A stretch of 64,000 bases of DNA from Himantopus leucocephalus (GCA_003993805.1 RSEF01000019.1:8676874-8740873); one strand, 5' to 3'; counted from the first letter of the stretch, positions 24,271 to 60,956 are shown. Translations and numbers: made by a program. The notes: generated from the sequence alone by a model not told the origin.

Positions 24271-26584
24271 GCAAAGACCAAGTCAAAGCTCACCAGCCCA
24301 CTTGAAAGGGAGAGGGGACCTTCTCGGAGCAAGAGCCAGGCTGTTCCCAGGCCGGCGGCAGGGTGGGGGGTATCTGAGGCGGGTGCAGCCCGTGCCGGGG
24401 GGGTCTGGGCGCTCAGCCCGGCTCCTGCTCATCCCCCGGCACCCACAGGGCCTCCCGCAGGCTCTGCCAGGAGCCTGCGAAGGGGGCAGCCGTGGCAGGA
24501 CAGCCCAGGGGGCACAGCGGGACTAAGCCCACGTCCTGGTGGCAGCGGGTGGTTGCTCAGGGCTGGCAGCGGCTCTCCGTGGCCCCCCAGCCCCAAAGGC
24601 GGGTGGGTGGTTTGGCGTCTCAGCCGGCACCTGGGATCAGGGGAGCTTTGGGGTGATCAGAGACATGCCGCGGTGCGAAGGATGAGAGCACCTATGGGTG
24701 TGAGGGACCTGGCGGGCACGCACCGCTTGCTTGTCCTTGCAGGTGGTGACGCCGGGCACAGCAGGGACACTCACGCAGCACCCCGGTCCCTGCGCCCTAT
24801 AGGCACAGGGCGGTTCATCCATCTGGGTGCTGAGCTGACCTGAGCAGGGCTGGCACTGGGAGAGGACCAACCTGCCGGTGCCGGGCACAGCAGAGCCAGG
24901 GACCCCCCCGCCGCACCGCTGGCGCAGCAGAGCAAGGGCTCGCCCGGTGCAGGACGGGTGCGAAGGGGCCGCCTTCGCCTCCCCGGCTGAGCAGCCCGGA
25001 GCTCGCAGGAGCCGAGCCAGGGAAGGTGCTTGGCCACGCTGCGAGCTGGGAGGGGGCTTTTGGGGGTTTTTCAGTCCTCTCTTCGATAGGTTGTGCTCAT
25101 CCTGCCACGTGCCCATGAAAAACCTGAAAGACCCTCATCCACGGACTCCCTCGGGAGCACGCAGAGAGGCTTCTTGCTCCCTTTGGGATACCCTTGACTC
25201 CCAGCCCTCCCACCCCCGGCTGCAGCTCTGTCCCCCATCCCCCAAAGGACAGGGGGGCTGCGAGGGTGCTGTGCTGCCGTCCCAGCCCCGGGCTGCTCCT
25301 GTGCTGCTCCACAGAGCAGGAATGGTTTTGTCTGACTTTGCAGCAGTGCGTTCAATCCATGCGGCTCCCAACACGCTCGCTCCCACAGGTTGTTCCCAGC
25401 CGAACTGCGGGGCTTTTCCCTTCACTATCCCTCGCTCTGCTGGAAGCCAAACTGCCACCGGCTCCCCGGAGCGTTTTGCTGGGAGGGGGACCCGTGGCCA
25501 GCAGCAGCAGAGACCCGCAGCCGGGCTCCCGTGGGGTTCCGGGGCTGCGCTGCGAAGCGCTCGGGGTCTGCCACGGGTGCTGGTGGCTGGCAGGATTTCC
25601 TGAGGGCTTTTGAGATGGGGAGGCAGCTACAACTCCGGGTACCCTGTGAAAGTCTGAACCTGGGCTGGAAACGCTGGGTTTAAAGCTATCGTCCTCTGCC
25701 AAGGCTGATGTGCAGGTGCCCGCCAAAAGCAGCAGGGAACCGGGCTACCAAGCTGAAAGCGCTTTGGGAGGCTGGGGGGGTCATGACTGGAGATTTCAAG
25801 ATTTCAGACACCGGCCCTGCCATCCCCTGCAGGGTCCCAGCCCCCTCCGCGCTGTGCTCTGGGTGCGGTGGTGCCTCTTGTATTTGTGCCTGCTTCGATT
25901 TCAGTGAATTTGTTGATCTTTGGGACTCGGTGCATCTACAGCGTGAGGAAAAGCAGTTTTTGTTCTGATCCCAGAGCCTGGCCCGGATCTCTTCCTTCTG
26001 CCCACTTCCAGCCCCGTTCCCTGCTCCCTCCCCTGATGGCTGCCAAGGTTCAACGGGGGCTTCGTGTCCCCCGAGCACCCCTGTCCCCACAGGGTGCCCT
26101 TTGCTAACTCACTGAGAGTCCTAAATTGCGGTGAGCCTGTGCTGAGCCTGTCCTCCCCAAAGCTGCCCCACAGCGGGGGCCGAGACCCCCACTGGAACCC
26201 CCCGGCTTGGGGGTGCTCTCCTGGGGCCTGGAGCCTCGCAGCCCGTACCCGCTCTGTGCCGGGGCTCGGGCAGCGGGACCCCACACAACGGGGGGTGTGC
26301 GGGGAGAAGACCCCCCCCTGCGAGGCCTGGGGGGATCTTTCTCAGCTTGGCCCCCTTCCCGCGCGGGTCACAGCCCCCCGGGGAGCCGACCCCACCGCGG
26401 GGTTGCCGCCGGGCCCCGGGGGGGTCGCAGGCAGAGGGGTTCCCGGGGCGGTGCAGGACGGGGGATGGCTGCGGTGCTGGCCGGGGGAGCGCGTCCCCAT
26501 CCCCGGGCTGCGGCTGGCAGCGGGCCGGCGGCCGCGCACCGAGCCCCCCCGACGGCAGCCGGGGCTCCGGCCCTCGGGGCCGCC

Positions 26585-26614
26585 GTCCCGTCCCGTCCCG
26601 TCCCGTCCCGTCCC
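26585..26614 (+). repeat. (GTCCC)6 pentanucleotide repeat
   Basis: Six perfect GTCCC units, about 310 bp upstream of the HNF1B start codon and 56 bp before the DR1 site, so probably in the promoter. On the other strand it reads GGGAC with regularly spaced G-triplets. Confidence 0.9.
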
Positions 26615-26670
26615 GCCTCGCCGCTGCCCCCGCCGCTCCTCCCGCTCCTCCGGGGCCTCCCGGCGACCGC

Positions 26671-26681
26671 GGGCAAAGTCC
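26671..26681 (+). promoter_or_regulatory. HNF1B: DR1 site for HNF4 / COUP-TF
   Basis: GGGCAAAGTCC matches 11 consecutive bases of the classical HNF4 direct-repeat-1 consensus. It lies 254 bp before the ATG. As I recall, mammalian vHNF1 promoters depend on a DR1 plus an octamer; both are present here in that order. Confidence 0.65.
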
Positions 26682-26695
26682 GTCCCAGCTCGACC

Positions 26696-26701
26696 GATAA
26701 G
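26696..26701 (+). promoter_or_regulatory. HNF1B: GATA motif in the HNF1B promoter
   Basis: GATAAG between the DR1 and the octamer. A short motif; supported by position, not by proof of binding. Confidence 0.35.
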
Positions 26702-26765
26702 GGCCGGGCCGGGGCGGGGGCGCGGGGGCCCGGGCGGCGGCCGGAGGAGAGGCCTGCCGGCGCTG

Positions 26766-26773
26766 ATTTGCAT
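26766..26773 (+). promoter_or_regulatory. HNF1B: Octamer motif ATTTGCAT
   Basis: A perfect POU-factor octamer 159 bp upstream of the ATG, followed by an AT-rich patch (ATAAGGTATATT) that is the best candidate for core-promoter DNA. It agrees with the octamer reported, as I remember, in mammalian vHNF1 promoters. Confidence 0.65.
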
Positions 26774-26924
26774 AAGGTATATTGCCTAATGGAGGCGGTC
26801 ATGGCTTGGTAGAGGGCGGCCCGCGCCCCGCAGCAGCCCGCCGGCCGGGGCGGAGCGGCAGCGGCCGGAGGGAGGGCGGGAGGCGCGGGGCGAGCGGCGG
26901 GGCGCGCCGCCGGCGCCCGGGAGG

Positions 26925-50218
<23,294 letters not shown>

Positions 50219-50636
50219 TGCTCCACACCTCGCTGCTTTTGCACATAGCAACGGGATCTTATTTTCCACAACATCCCGCCGGTGACCCGCGCGCCGAGCC
50301 CGGGGAATCGCCAGAGCGAAGCCCAGCGCCGCAGCGAGGAGCCCAGCAACCCGAAACGGAGCCGGAGGCTCGAGACTCCCCGTCGCCCTTCCGTGCCTTG
50401 CCGGGGACGAGCCCGGATCCGCGGGGTGCCCAGCCGGGACCATGCCTCTCCTTCTCTCCACGCAGTATTTCCAAGACGTGTCTTGGGGATTTTTTTTTCT
50501 TAAGTATTGGCCTTCCAAGAGGCTGTTGGCTCTCCCGAGGAACTAAGAACAAGCTGTACTGGGGACTGGCAGAAGGGGAAGATGGATAATATTTAAGTTA
50601 TACTCCTCCGCCCGACGGACTGAGAGGGACTTGGGT

Positions 50637-50644
50637 CTGTTACT
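50637..50644 (+). promoter_or_regulatory. HNF1B: Overlapping miR-194 / miR-802 seed matches
   Basis: CTGTTACT contains CTGTTAC (miR-194 seed match) and TGTTACT (miR-802 seed match), 419 bases into the 3' UTR. Hnf1b repression by miR-802 is reported in mouse. Seeds are quoted from memory and function in this species is inferred. Confidence 0.4.
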
Positions 50645-50805
50645 TGGCGTTTGGAAGGAGGAATTGCATGTGCTGTTGAACTGAGCCAATTACGCTGTAA
50701 ATATAGGTACAGTCTGCTCCATCCTCACCCTTCCCCACTCTTATACATAGAGATTTATATAAAAGAAGTAAATTTTGTCCAATGGATGTAAACTACTGTA
50801 ATTAA

Positions 50806-50812
50806 GTGCAAT
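50806..50812 (+). promoter_or_regulatory. HNF1B: miR-25/32/92 family seed match
   Basis: GTGCAAT in the AT-rich part of the 3' UTR. A single 7-mer, so weak evidence on its own. Confidence 0.25.
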
Positions 50813-50960
50813 TCCCCCATCTGTATATATTGTTCCCGAATCTCTTCTCTTTCTCCCCCCCCCCTTTTTTTTGGTTTTTTTTTTGGTAAAGGTCAGAGCT
50901 GAGGGTGGGTTTGGTTTTGTATTTCTCTTCTTCCTTTAAATGAGTTAATTCACGTGGAAA

Positions 50961-53900
50961 GACCTGGGCTTATGCAAGGGTGCTGGTGAGGCAGCACCGG
51001 TCTCTGCTCTACGGGAGGACAGGCAGATGCATGTCCTTAGCACGGTGACATCCCGCGGGAAGGAAGGGCACGGGGTGAGCCCAGCGGAGCCCCGGCAGGA
51101 CCTGAATGATCTGCCTGGGGACAACTGCCGCTACGGAGACCTCAAGGGACTCTTCTGCTTTTGGGGACTCTGAGATGGACCATGGTGGGGTGGGAAGTGT
51201 CAGCAGCCTGGTCGACACATCCAGACCGCTGGGAAGCGCTCGGCATCAGCAGTTTTCAGGTGAGCCTGTAGCATTTGCTGCTACAGAGGTGAATGAGGCT
51301 GCAAGAAATTCTGGTGGGACCTTCCTCAACTGGGGTTCAGAGACTGTCTCCCTTTCTCCCCTCCTTGCGGGGCAGAAGGGCCTGGGTGCCCAGTTACTGC
51401 CTTGTCTCCTGCCCAGTAAACGGCCAGTACAGGTGGCTTATTTTCCACCATTAGCAGGTTGATGATGAGCCCTGTTGGCTCCACCCTTATCAATGAACAC
51501 AGTGCTCGCATCCTCGTGGTGTCACCTCCGAGCCGCAGCTGGACGGACGGGCGCTGGGCTGTGATGTGAACGCGCCGGCCCACGGTCCCCGCCGGCTGCC
51601 TGCCCTGTCTCACCTGGCAGCGGCTCCCGGACAGAAAACTTGGCAGGAAGATCTCCAGCTTGTGAGTGAGCGCACCTCTGCGGGGAGGGCACATCCCAGC
51701 TGGGCACCCGCTGGGGACACCGGGCTCCACACCCACCCTCCCTCCAGAGCCCTGAAGGGCTTTAGGTGCCCAAGTCCTACCTCCCAAAGCTGCAGAAGCT
51801 GTAAAAGGCGTCGTCTCCCCTCCCGTGAGACACAAGCTCCTCCGTACCTGCTCCCCTTTGTAAACGGATCTCATGCTCCCCAGTTGTGCAAATTTTTCTT
51901 GAACTTTGCCGCGTGTGCCACCTGCTGAGGGTGATTTAGAGAGGTGGAGAGCAGTAGAGGTGCCCGTGGACGGATGACCACTGCTAAAAAGAAAAACACT
52001 GGATGCTTTCTTTGGGGCAAGAAAGGCTCTTTTGCTCTGTGTTCGTACAATGTCTAGCGCAGTGGGACCCTAACCCTTGCTGGGGGTGATAGGGGTTGCC
52101 CTACGGTGAATAAGTCATTGTGAATTGGAGAGCAATATTCAGAATGACATTTAATTTAATGTATACCATAATTAAATATCATTTCTTCTCACTCATTGCT
52201 GCCGTGTGGTCCGTAAATTCCCCAGTCCTCCTCTGCCGTGGTTTGGCAGACGTCGGTCCGGCAGGCAGCGGGTGGCAAGGACACAGGCTGGCAGCAGCGA
52301 CGTGTCCCCACTGTCCCTTGCAATGCCGATCGAGGTTTCTACCTGCCTGAACGTGGCGAGTGAAGTGTTTCATATGAAGCTCCAGGTACCAGCCAAAAAT
52401 AGCAAGAGGCTTTAGGAGGTTGGGAGACTCATGTCCTCACCCTCCTAATGATGCACTAATGATGTTGCCCTTAGTCCAGCACAGTTTATTCCTCATCCTC
52501 CGCTAACTTTAGCAGCCGAGTGTTAAGCAAACCAATTAGGAGCTGAGTGCCAAAACCAAACCCCATCTGTTTTGGATACTGAGCCCGTGGGATCAGTAAA
52601 GCACGAGGGGGAGGTGGGAGAGCGCACAGCGGGCGCTGTAAAGCTTTTGAAGATCTTTGATTGCAAAGAGCTAACATGGCTGAGTGACTCAGAGCACAGC
52701 AGTAGGAAAGGGTGGCCCTTCCGAAGATGCAGTGCAGGGCTTTGGTTTTAATCACCATCAAAAATGCCCGGTTTTGGTTTAGCACTCTTTTTTTTTTTTT
52801 TGATAAGTTAAATTTGGGCTGCTGTGGGAAAGGCTTTTGGAGCAGCAATCTGTTGCTCACCTTTGTAGTCGGAGCCGGACACCCTGATAAAAACCTTCCC
52901 ACAGAGTTTCTTTGTTCCTGTGAATTTTAGCTACCCCAGACAAAAACTGGAAGAGGATGGGAGGCATGAAGGCGGCTCAGTCCCTTTCATGCACACGCAG
53001 AAGCGATGTGCTCTTTCAGCAAAGTTTGGAGAGAAAAAGATGTGGGTTTTATCCTGAGATCCCCTTTGCACCTTCCTGCTCACCAAGTCCCTTTCAACAC
53101 ACCTGAGTGCCAGGCTCAGCCCTTTTCAAATTCTGCTCCTAAATGTTGCATTCCTACTGGTCAGGGTGGAAAAAACTTGGATTCTTCTACTTATGCCAAC
53201 TGGGTTTCGCTCCATGAGTGGCTCGTGGAGCTAAATGGGCTAAGCTTTCCCCAGCTGATGCATATCCAGCATCAGGCTGAGATGGTCCTGCAGAGGAATG
53301 GCTAATCCAGTGGGGAAAAAGAGGCACCGGATAACCTGCTGCATCTGAGCCCGTGCTCCAACGGGAGCGGTACCTTCTGGGGCTCCATTTCTGCACCAGC
53401 TTTAAGATAGACACAGACTGAGAGGTATGGGGCTTGGGGGGTGAAAACTATGTGTAAAGCACTGTTTGGCAAGTGCTCCAGTATCAGCCCTGCAGAGCAA
53501 GTAAGTGAGAACCTTGGGGAAAGGAGGCAGATGCAACCCCACCAGAGAGGGACCTGCAGAGGGAAGGGGGGACCGAGCCAAAAGAAAACTGGGAAAAAAG
53601 GGGCATAGGACACATCCAAACAGAGACACAGATGGAGAAGGTGACTACTGTGGAACAAAGAGCGTGTGACAGAGCAGGCAGGATAAAGTCAACAATACGA
53701 ATGGCACAAACGATTGAGAACAGGTAGTATTTACCCAAGCGGTGTGAATTTATGAAGTTGCCTAACAGCTCATTGTGTGCTGTCACCCACCTCTGGGTAG
53801 CAGGAGACGGGAAGGTGGAGATCACAACTGGTTGCTAGAGGATGCTGTGGATGCTACACATACCAACGTGTTCACGGGGAGAAAGGTTCCCCTGATTTGG

Positions 53901-56900
53901 ATTTAACCGCTGGCTGAGAAAACCTTTCTGCTCAGGGAAATACCATCCACAACTGGTTCCCTGGGCAGCCCCTGCAGCAGCTGGGCTGGGGCTGTCCCTG
54001 CCCAGAGCTCACCTTGTGCCGGAGAAGCACTGGGTGGGGTGTTTGCTCCCGCAGATGCCCTGGCAGCCTCATTGAGTTGTTGGAAAATACGATGTAATGT
54101 TAAATGAGACTCCTGGCAGATATATTTTTTTTATCTCCCATTGCTGTTGGGCACGTTGTGTTTGTCCGTGATGCAGTTGTTATGGAGCAAAGAAACTAGT
54201 AGAAACATGACAAAGTTCGTTTATGACCAATACGGTTTTACAGGGCTGGGTGATTATCTTACAGTTCAAAGCTGTTCACAAGGGAATTCCTTGCACATGA
54301 GGATCCGCAGGCTGCCACCAGGCTTTACCGGTCACCCTTCATGTTCATAACAAACTGCAGCCTCCTTCGTGGCAGAGCGCAGGGACACCGCTGCATTTAA
54401 TTTGAAGTGCAGGTGTGGGTGCAAAGGAAAAATCCTAAAAATGCCAGCGTTACCGAGGCCAGGGGGTAACAGCCAGCGTCAGGGCTGTTGTGGCTCTCTG
54501 CGATGCGAGGACTCTCCAGGGATGTATCACACAGAGCTCAATATGTTTCGGTGATCTTTCCCCGACCGGGAAGCGCAGGCTGTGGTGCAGGGGAAGGGCG
54601 TGGGGAAGCCCCGAGAGGTGCGGAGGTGGGATGCGGGAGGGCTAGGCAGGAGCATCCCCTCTCCTTTACCTCCAGAGGAGAGCGCAGCCCGGTGAAACCT
54701 GCCCGGATGGGTAAATCCCATGCCCCGAATTCCTCCCGTTTGCGCTGCAGCACCGGCAATGCTGTCAGTGAAGTCACTGGGTCAAAACCAGGTTAGTGCC
54801 ACCCTCGCTGCCTGCCCCAGAGCCACGATAAGGCTTTATCAGACCGTGAGCACGAGCCCTTGGCGTGGGGTTGCGGCCGTCCCCGGGGAGCAGGGCTCCT
54901 CAGCGCTTATCAGGTCCGTAATTGTGGGGCGGAACGGAGCCAGGAAAACCCCATCCAGGGCCAAACCCTGAGCGCTGGCTGCTTGCCGGAGGGCTGGGGC
55001 ACGCTGGTACTGGGCTCCCTGTCCCCAGGTGTGTGATGGCAGCCCGGTGGTGGTGCAGACCTCGCTGCCAGAGCAGTGCCAGGGCTAGAGCGGTGCTGGG
55101 GCTCAGCTGCCATCCCCAGTGCTGGCCAGGCTCTGGCTCTGCTGCGGCCAGTCCAGCTCCATCGGCCGGCAGTGAGCACACGGATTGCTAAGGATGCCCA
55201 AGTCATCCCCATGGAGAAGCAGGCGTCCTGCCCACCGTGAAGGCAACGGCTTCTTCAGGGATACCGCGTGCAGATGAGCTATTTCAGCAACTTTAAAAAT
55301 GTCATTTGGCGCGCATGTAAACGTAACGCGCAGTTGCACAACAGCACCCAGCTCCAAACGTGCGGTCTTTCCAGACTTGTTCTGCCAGTCCAGCCAGATG
55401 GCCGGATCTGCTGGAAATTTCGGCAAGAAAACCGGCAGCAGCGGCACGGGGTTGCACAGAGCCTTGGCTCTGCTGGGGCTGTGCTCCCCGCTGGTGCAGC
55501 CTGCGCCCCCCACACCATTGCCCAGCGGTCCCAGCGCTGCCTTCCTGCGCCACGGGTCAAAAGGGAAAGCATTGTCAGTCCCCGGCGGACAGCAAACACG
55601 CTCTGTCCTTTGAAGCCTTTGAGCGGATTTGGTTGGGCTGGTGGCGGAGTTTGAGGAGTACACAGAGAGGAATGCAGAAAGTGCTTGCGTTGGGAGGCCG
55701 GGCTGTTTGCAGGCGCTGCCGGCTCCCCGCCGCGCTGCGGTCTGGCAACGGGAGCAGGTATACGGAGCTGGAGGAGTCCCTCTGCGCCAGGCAGGTGGCA
55801 GCTTCGGGCAGCGTGCATTGATCCCATCTCCTGCTGACGTGGGGTTTCCATGATGTGTTTGCAGGAGGTCTTCACAAGTCTGTGAAAAGGTTTGACTGCG
55901 GGGAGAGATGTGAGCCACAAAGACCAGCAGCGGCAGAGAATAGCACTGTTAACAGTTTACTGTCCTAAACCAACACACTGCTGCCAAGCACCTTAAAATG
56001 CTCTCAGCGGCCAGAAAAAGCTTCACTCTCTGCCTGCTCCAGTGCATCTCTGATTGCTCCTGCAGCTCCTGCTGCTGTGACCTCCCCACCTGCTGCTGCG
56101 CTGCCCCGCACCAGCCTCCCCAACAGCCAAGGGACCTGCAAATCTGGGGGCTCACCGGTCTGCAAAGATCTCGAGGACCCTTGATATCCCACGGCTCTCC
56201 TACCACGACAGGTCAACGCGGGCAGTGCTCCGCATCCCACGGTGGAGCAACCAGGGCTGCCTCTCCAGCAGAGTTCAGCCAGAAAACCTCATGAGCTGCT
56301 CCACACCATTTGCTCGGCGAAGATCCTTTGCAGGCAGACGCTCACAGCGCTCCCTTGCCTTCTCACTGTGGGTGCTACAAGATCTCCCGCACAGATGAGA
56401 TGGGCAAGACATGGCCCTGGGTCCTCTGGGGACAAAGGATGGATGCTTTGTGAAGGAGTCTGTTTTCACTGCGTGTGGTCAGGTTAAACATCTGGTGTGA
56501 ACAGACTGAGCCATGGACTGTACGACGTGGGCTGGAGAGCTGGGCTGGCTACTTCTCGGTGCAGACAGGTAAATGGCTAAATAAAAGCTCAGAGCCGACG
56601 TTCCCAGAGGCAGAGACCCGTGGGAGGCTCCAGGGCTCAGCTGGCACAGGGAGCCCAGCTCCCCTCGGCACTTGCAGGGTGCGCCTTCGTTTAATCCTGA
56701 AGGGTAATTTACCCCCGCTGCGGGTGGTGGAAGGCCGACAGGTCCTGCAGCAGCACCGGGTCAAAGGAGTGGTATGTGCTGCCACGAAGGGCTCAGTGGA
56801 GCCAGCAGTGGGAGTGCTGTGGGGGCCACCAGCATTGTGGGGAGAGGTCTCTGACCCCCTGGACTTTATTTCTCTGACCCAGCGATAAAACTTAAAAGTC

Positions 56901-59900
56901 AAAAAACTCAAACATGCACTAAAGAGTTGTCCCATCCCAGTATGTGCGTAATACAGAGCCACGCAAAACCTCAGATGTTTTACGTTATCTTCTAATTCAA
57001 GGAACTTTGATTTTACTTTTATATTCAGCAAAATTAATTCTCCTTTCTGTAATTAATATGCTGCTCAAATGGATTCTTAATTACAGATAAATCACAAATC
57101 TACACACTCAACTGTTATGCTTTTCAAGTAATAAAAGAGATCATTTGTCTTCCTCAGATGAACAGAGACCAACTAGCACAGCATTTCCCCCTTTATGAAG
57201 AATTCATTTGCCTCAGAAAGAAAGTCTTTAAAAAAACATTGCAAGGATTTCTTGAATAGGGGATCAAAGCTCCCACACTGCTGGAAACCATTTTTGCTAA
57301 ATAAGAGGTGGGTAAAGGAAAAGAAAGTAAAAGTTTTTTGGTAGTGTTTGGGATTACAACACCCTTGGGAGGGACAAGGACGTGGGGTCAAGAAGTTGTG
57401 ACCAGGTTAGCAACACAGGGAACAGAAGGGGAGGACAAAGGAACAGAAAGTGGAAATGGACAGATGAATGAGGAAGCATGTTTCTTTGCCGAAAGAGAAT
57501 AGATGCTACATCAATTCATACTGAGAGCTAAAGGATGAGGGCCTGTTAATGGATTGGGGGACACAGCAGGGATCAGAGGTCATGAGTGCACTCCGCTAGG
57601 CTAATTGACTGTTATGTGCATATTAGCGATGATAACGTAGTAGTAGGATAGTGGGACGTGGGGAGCAGATATGCAAAAGTTCCACTGACAAGAGCCGTCC
57701 TGTAATTCCTGTCTTACACCTGCTAAACAAATGCACACACACACAAAAGACAGTGGCCTCAGCTGGCGTTCTTCAGGAGCGGAGCCCACGGTGACAGGTA
57801 AGCATCTCTGACCTGACTGTGCGTGTGATGAAATTAACTTGCTCACCAGATTTGCTTTGCAATCTTATGGGTTTTTATTTCGGTCCTACACGTTGGGCAG
57901 GGCCCAATGATCTGACCAACACATCTCACCTGGGCTGCTCCTACACCATCGCAGAGGTTCCCCCGAGCACCCCTGCGGGATGGGGGCTGCTTCGGGGTCG
58001 GGAAGGTTCCCTGCTGTTAACCACCCGCCTGTGCTTGCTGCAGTCCCAGGGACTGTCTGCAAGAATAACAAATGAAAGGGGAAAATCATACAGCCTGGGC
58101 TCTCCCCCACATCCCAGTCCAGTCCGGGGGCGTCCTGCCAGCAGCTCCAGGCACAGCAAGGCTAGCGCTTACCCTCCTCTGCTATAATTTTACACCAGCC
58201 CGGGTGCGCTGGAAGCACTGTGTTTGCCGGCATGCACAAGCAGGTGCAGGGGGGTTAATATAAAGACCATGAGATGGTCCAATAACTGCTGCGTTCACCC
58301 TGTCTGAGCGTGGCTGTGGCTGGGGGGGTGTCGATGCCCCCCTTAGCTGGCACAGACAGCTGTCCTGTGTTTGCTGCGGTGCAGATGGAGTGAGAACACC
58401 CTGGCAGGAGGCGCTGTGCTTTCTCTTCACTGATTTGGATCAATTATAGGGAACAAAGCAAGTCATCCTTTGCCTTGTGGTGATACTGCAGTGTGCACCT
58501 GAGAGGGGTCCTTCACTGGGAGGCTTTAGGTCACATTGCTTAGCAAAGCAGCAGCAACACAAGAAAGGAGTGAAGTCAACGCCACTTGATCCAGATACAG
58601 GATCAGTTTTAAACTCAGGTGCAGTTTTGAGCTGACTTTTGTGGAATCGAGATCCAGCCTGGTGAGCGCTGCTAATAAAACAGGATTGCCCAGGTTACAT
58701 CAGGCTGCTGGAGCATTAATCACCGTGTCTCTGGCTGGGCTGAGCTGAACAGCCCGTGCTCCTGTACCATGCGCACCCTGCAAAGGCCTCGCTGGTCATC
58801 TGGTGTCAGCGCTGACTTGGCAATTAGCACTGAGTAATTGATAGAGCAGCACCAGGGAAGCAAAGCTAAACCTGACGCCAAGACAAGAGCAGTTTTGCTT
58901 TGCATTAACTGAAGTTGCTCCATTTTTGTATTTCACCAACTTCTCCCTTTCACCCCCGACACATGACATGACCCTTCGCAGCCCGAGTCCTGGCGCTGAC
59001 CCCTCCAACCGCTCCAGGGCAGATCGACCTCTGTGTATGGCAGCTCAGCCCCCGGGGCCGCACGTGCTGGAAGACGGGAGCGTGCTGCCGCAGGGTCCCT
59101 CACTCTCGGCGCAGGGCTTTCTGCCTGGCTGGCACCCGGCACTGCCGCCTCAGGAGCAGAGCTCCTTATTCCTGACACAAAGGGATCTCCCAGTCGACTG
59201 ATGAGAAGAATATTTCCCATTTCCTCACTCTTGAATCTGCTGACAGCATCTCTTGGTAAGTGATGGATATTGGAGATGATTTATAGTTCTTTGTTACACA
59301 AATGCCTCCACATTCTTCCCTGTCCTCTCACAGCAACCATTAGTCACTTTTCCCAGCGGAAAAGCCTCAGCCCGGGAGGAGCTTGAAGGACACAGAGTCA
59401 AGTCTCTCTCCCGCACTGGCTTTATTCGCTGTAAATACACCATCGGCAACGGCTCGGGGATACCGATGAGGGAAGCGTCAGCGTCGTAGCGCTCTGCACC
59501 CACCCAGGTCTCTGGGCGGCTGCTTCCACCCGTCTGCTGGGAACTGAAAAGGCTGGCAAAAAAGCAGCGCTATAAATCAGGCAGATGGGGGTTGCGAGGA
59601 GGATCGCTTTTATGCAATTTTTCATCTCAAAGTTTGTTATTAAAGTAGTGAACGTTACAGGAGGAACAGCCATTCCCAGTATCTCTTAGGGCTCTCGGAC
59701 TTCGGCAATGTAAACGTTTAGCCCGAGACTTTTATTACATAAAATAGTTTTTGTAACGCTGTTGTTGCTTAATTGGATTTCTGTTTGGTTTACTTCAAGA
59801 ACACCAGGAAAAATATCTGTATCTTTTGATCTGATACAGAGTACTAGGAGACTTACCTGTACTATTGGGTCTCACAGTTTATCATAATGAATAAATACAT

Positions 59901-60760
59901 GAATTCAATAAATTCTGATCTTAATCTATGCAAAGTTTCTTGATTGCCCTGAGCAGCTAAGCCAGTTGCTGGGTTGCTCCTACCATTGCCTCTAGCATTT
60001 CTCTCTTCAAGCACAGTTGTGAGGCCGGATTGTATCAGTGGAAATCAGGGATTAAACAAATCAACTGGGCACATTCCTGACTAAATTATAGTGTCACTGG
60101 GACTGCCAGCCAGCTTCACGTCAAATGCATGTTGAAATGCTCTGTCGATGCAGGTCTTAAAAACAGGAGCATGGTGCACGATTGAGCCCTAAGTGTTTTT
60201 TAACGATGTGGGTTTGAATCAAACCAAGAGAGAACATTCCTCCACTTCCACAGGGAAAGGCAGAACCACTTGTTGCATATCACAAAGGGAATCCACGGTC
60301 AATCCACAAAAAGAATATAAAGCAAGGCACGACAAAGGCAATGAAAATTGCTAATAAGCCACTGTTTTACCCCCTCAGAAATATCTAGGGCCTAAGTTTA
60401 CATCTCTAAGAGGCAGAGTGGAGCTGATAATCTCTACTTGCTGGCGATGTGATGGATAGAAGAGAGGTCAGTCCTCTGAGACCAGCTAATGATACTGTAA
60501 ATCACCGAACCCCCGACACACGTGAACAAAAACTTCCCACAAAAGCTTTTGTCCTCTGATTCAGCTGAGCCGTTCCTTAAAAATAGCTGAAGTAGTCAGC
60601 ACAATTAACTTGCCATCAGGAATACACAAAAGGAAAAAACGCTGCCACCAGCCTATAAAAATGTAGAACAGTTTTATGGCTCATATGCCGGATTCGATAG
60701 TTCTGATTCGTTTAGACCTCATGCAGATGATTAAAAATTATTAAAAAAAAAGGAAACAGG
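50961..60760. other. Intergenic region HNF1B-DDX52
   Basis: About 9.8 kb without a supported gene. Composition shifts gradually from mixed to AT-rich. Notable only: possible distal HNF1B polyadenylation signals at 51415 and 52171, T/A tracts near 52790 and 54125, and an AT-rich stretch at 59700-60760 upstream of the DDX52 island. I recognised no transposon, RNA gene or pseudogene. Confidence 0.6.
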
Positions 60761-60956
60761 GCATCAACAAACACCACTCTGCTGTGAGTCCCTCCTGGCC
60801 CGCCCCTTCCAGAACCTGTTACTGCAGCGGAGCAGTAATACACACCGCCGACCCTGACCCCCTCCGGGGCTTCTCTCAGCGGAGAGGCTTCTCCCGGTGC
60901 CCCCGGGCCTGGTGCGGCCTACCGCGGAGAGCGGCCCGGTGCAGCATAACGGCGCG

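Larger units (their letters stand above)
14760..26300. other. Intergenic region HEATR6-HNF1B
   Basis: No supported gene. It is strongly GC-rich from about 15.4 kb, which produces many long overlapping chance frames on both strands. It contains the polypyrimidine tract, the pentanucleotide array and the GC minisatellite listed separately. Three AT-rich islands (19930-20120, 21715-21860, 24060-24270) stand out against the GC background and look like conserved non-coding elements. Confidence 0.6.
50219..50960 (+). other. HNF1B: HNF1B 3' UTR (conserved-looking part)
   Basis: GC-rich for 250 bases, then AT-rich from 50580, with sequences such as GCCAATTACGCTGTAAATATAG that I recall as shared with mammals. 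The true end is not fixed: I saw no AATAAA soon after. AGTAAA at 51415-51420 or ATTAAA at 52171-52176 are possible signals. Confidence 0.6.

Noticed and set aside
26064..26812. Long frames across the HNF1B promoter on both strands
   Set aside because: CpG-island artefact; they overlap the promoter elements and do not join the HNF1B frame.
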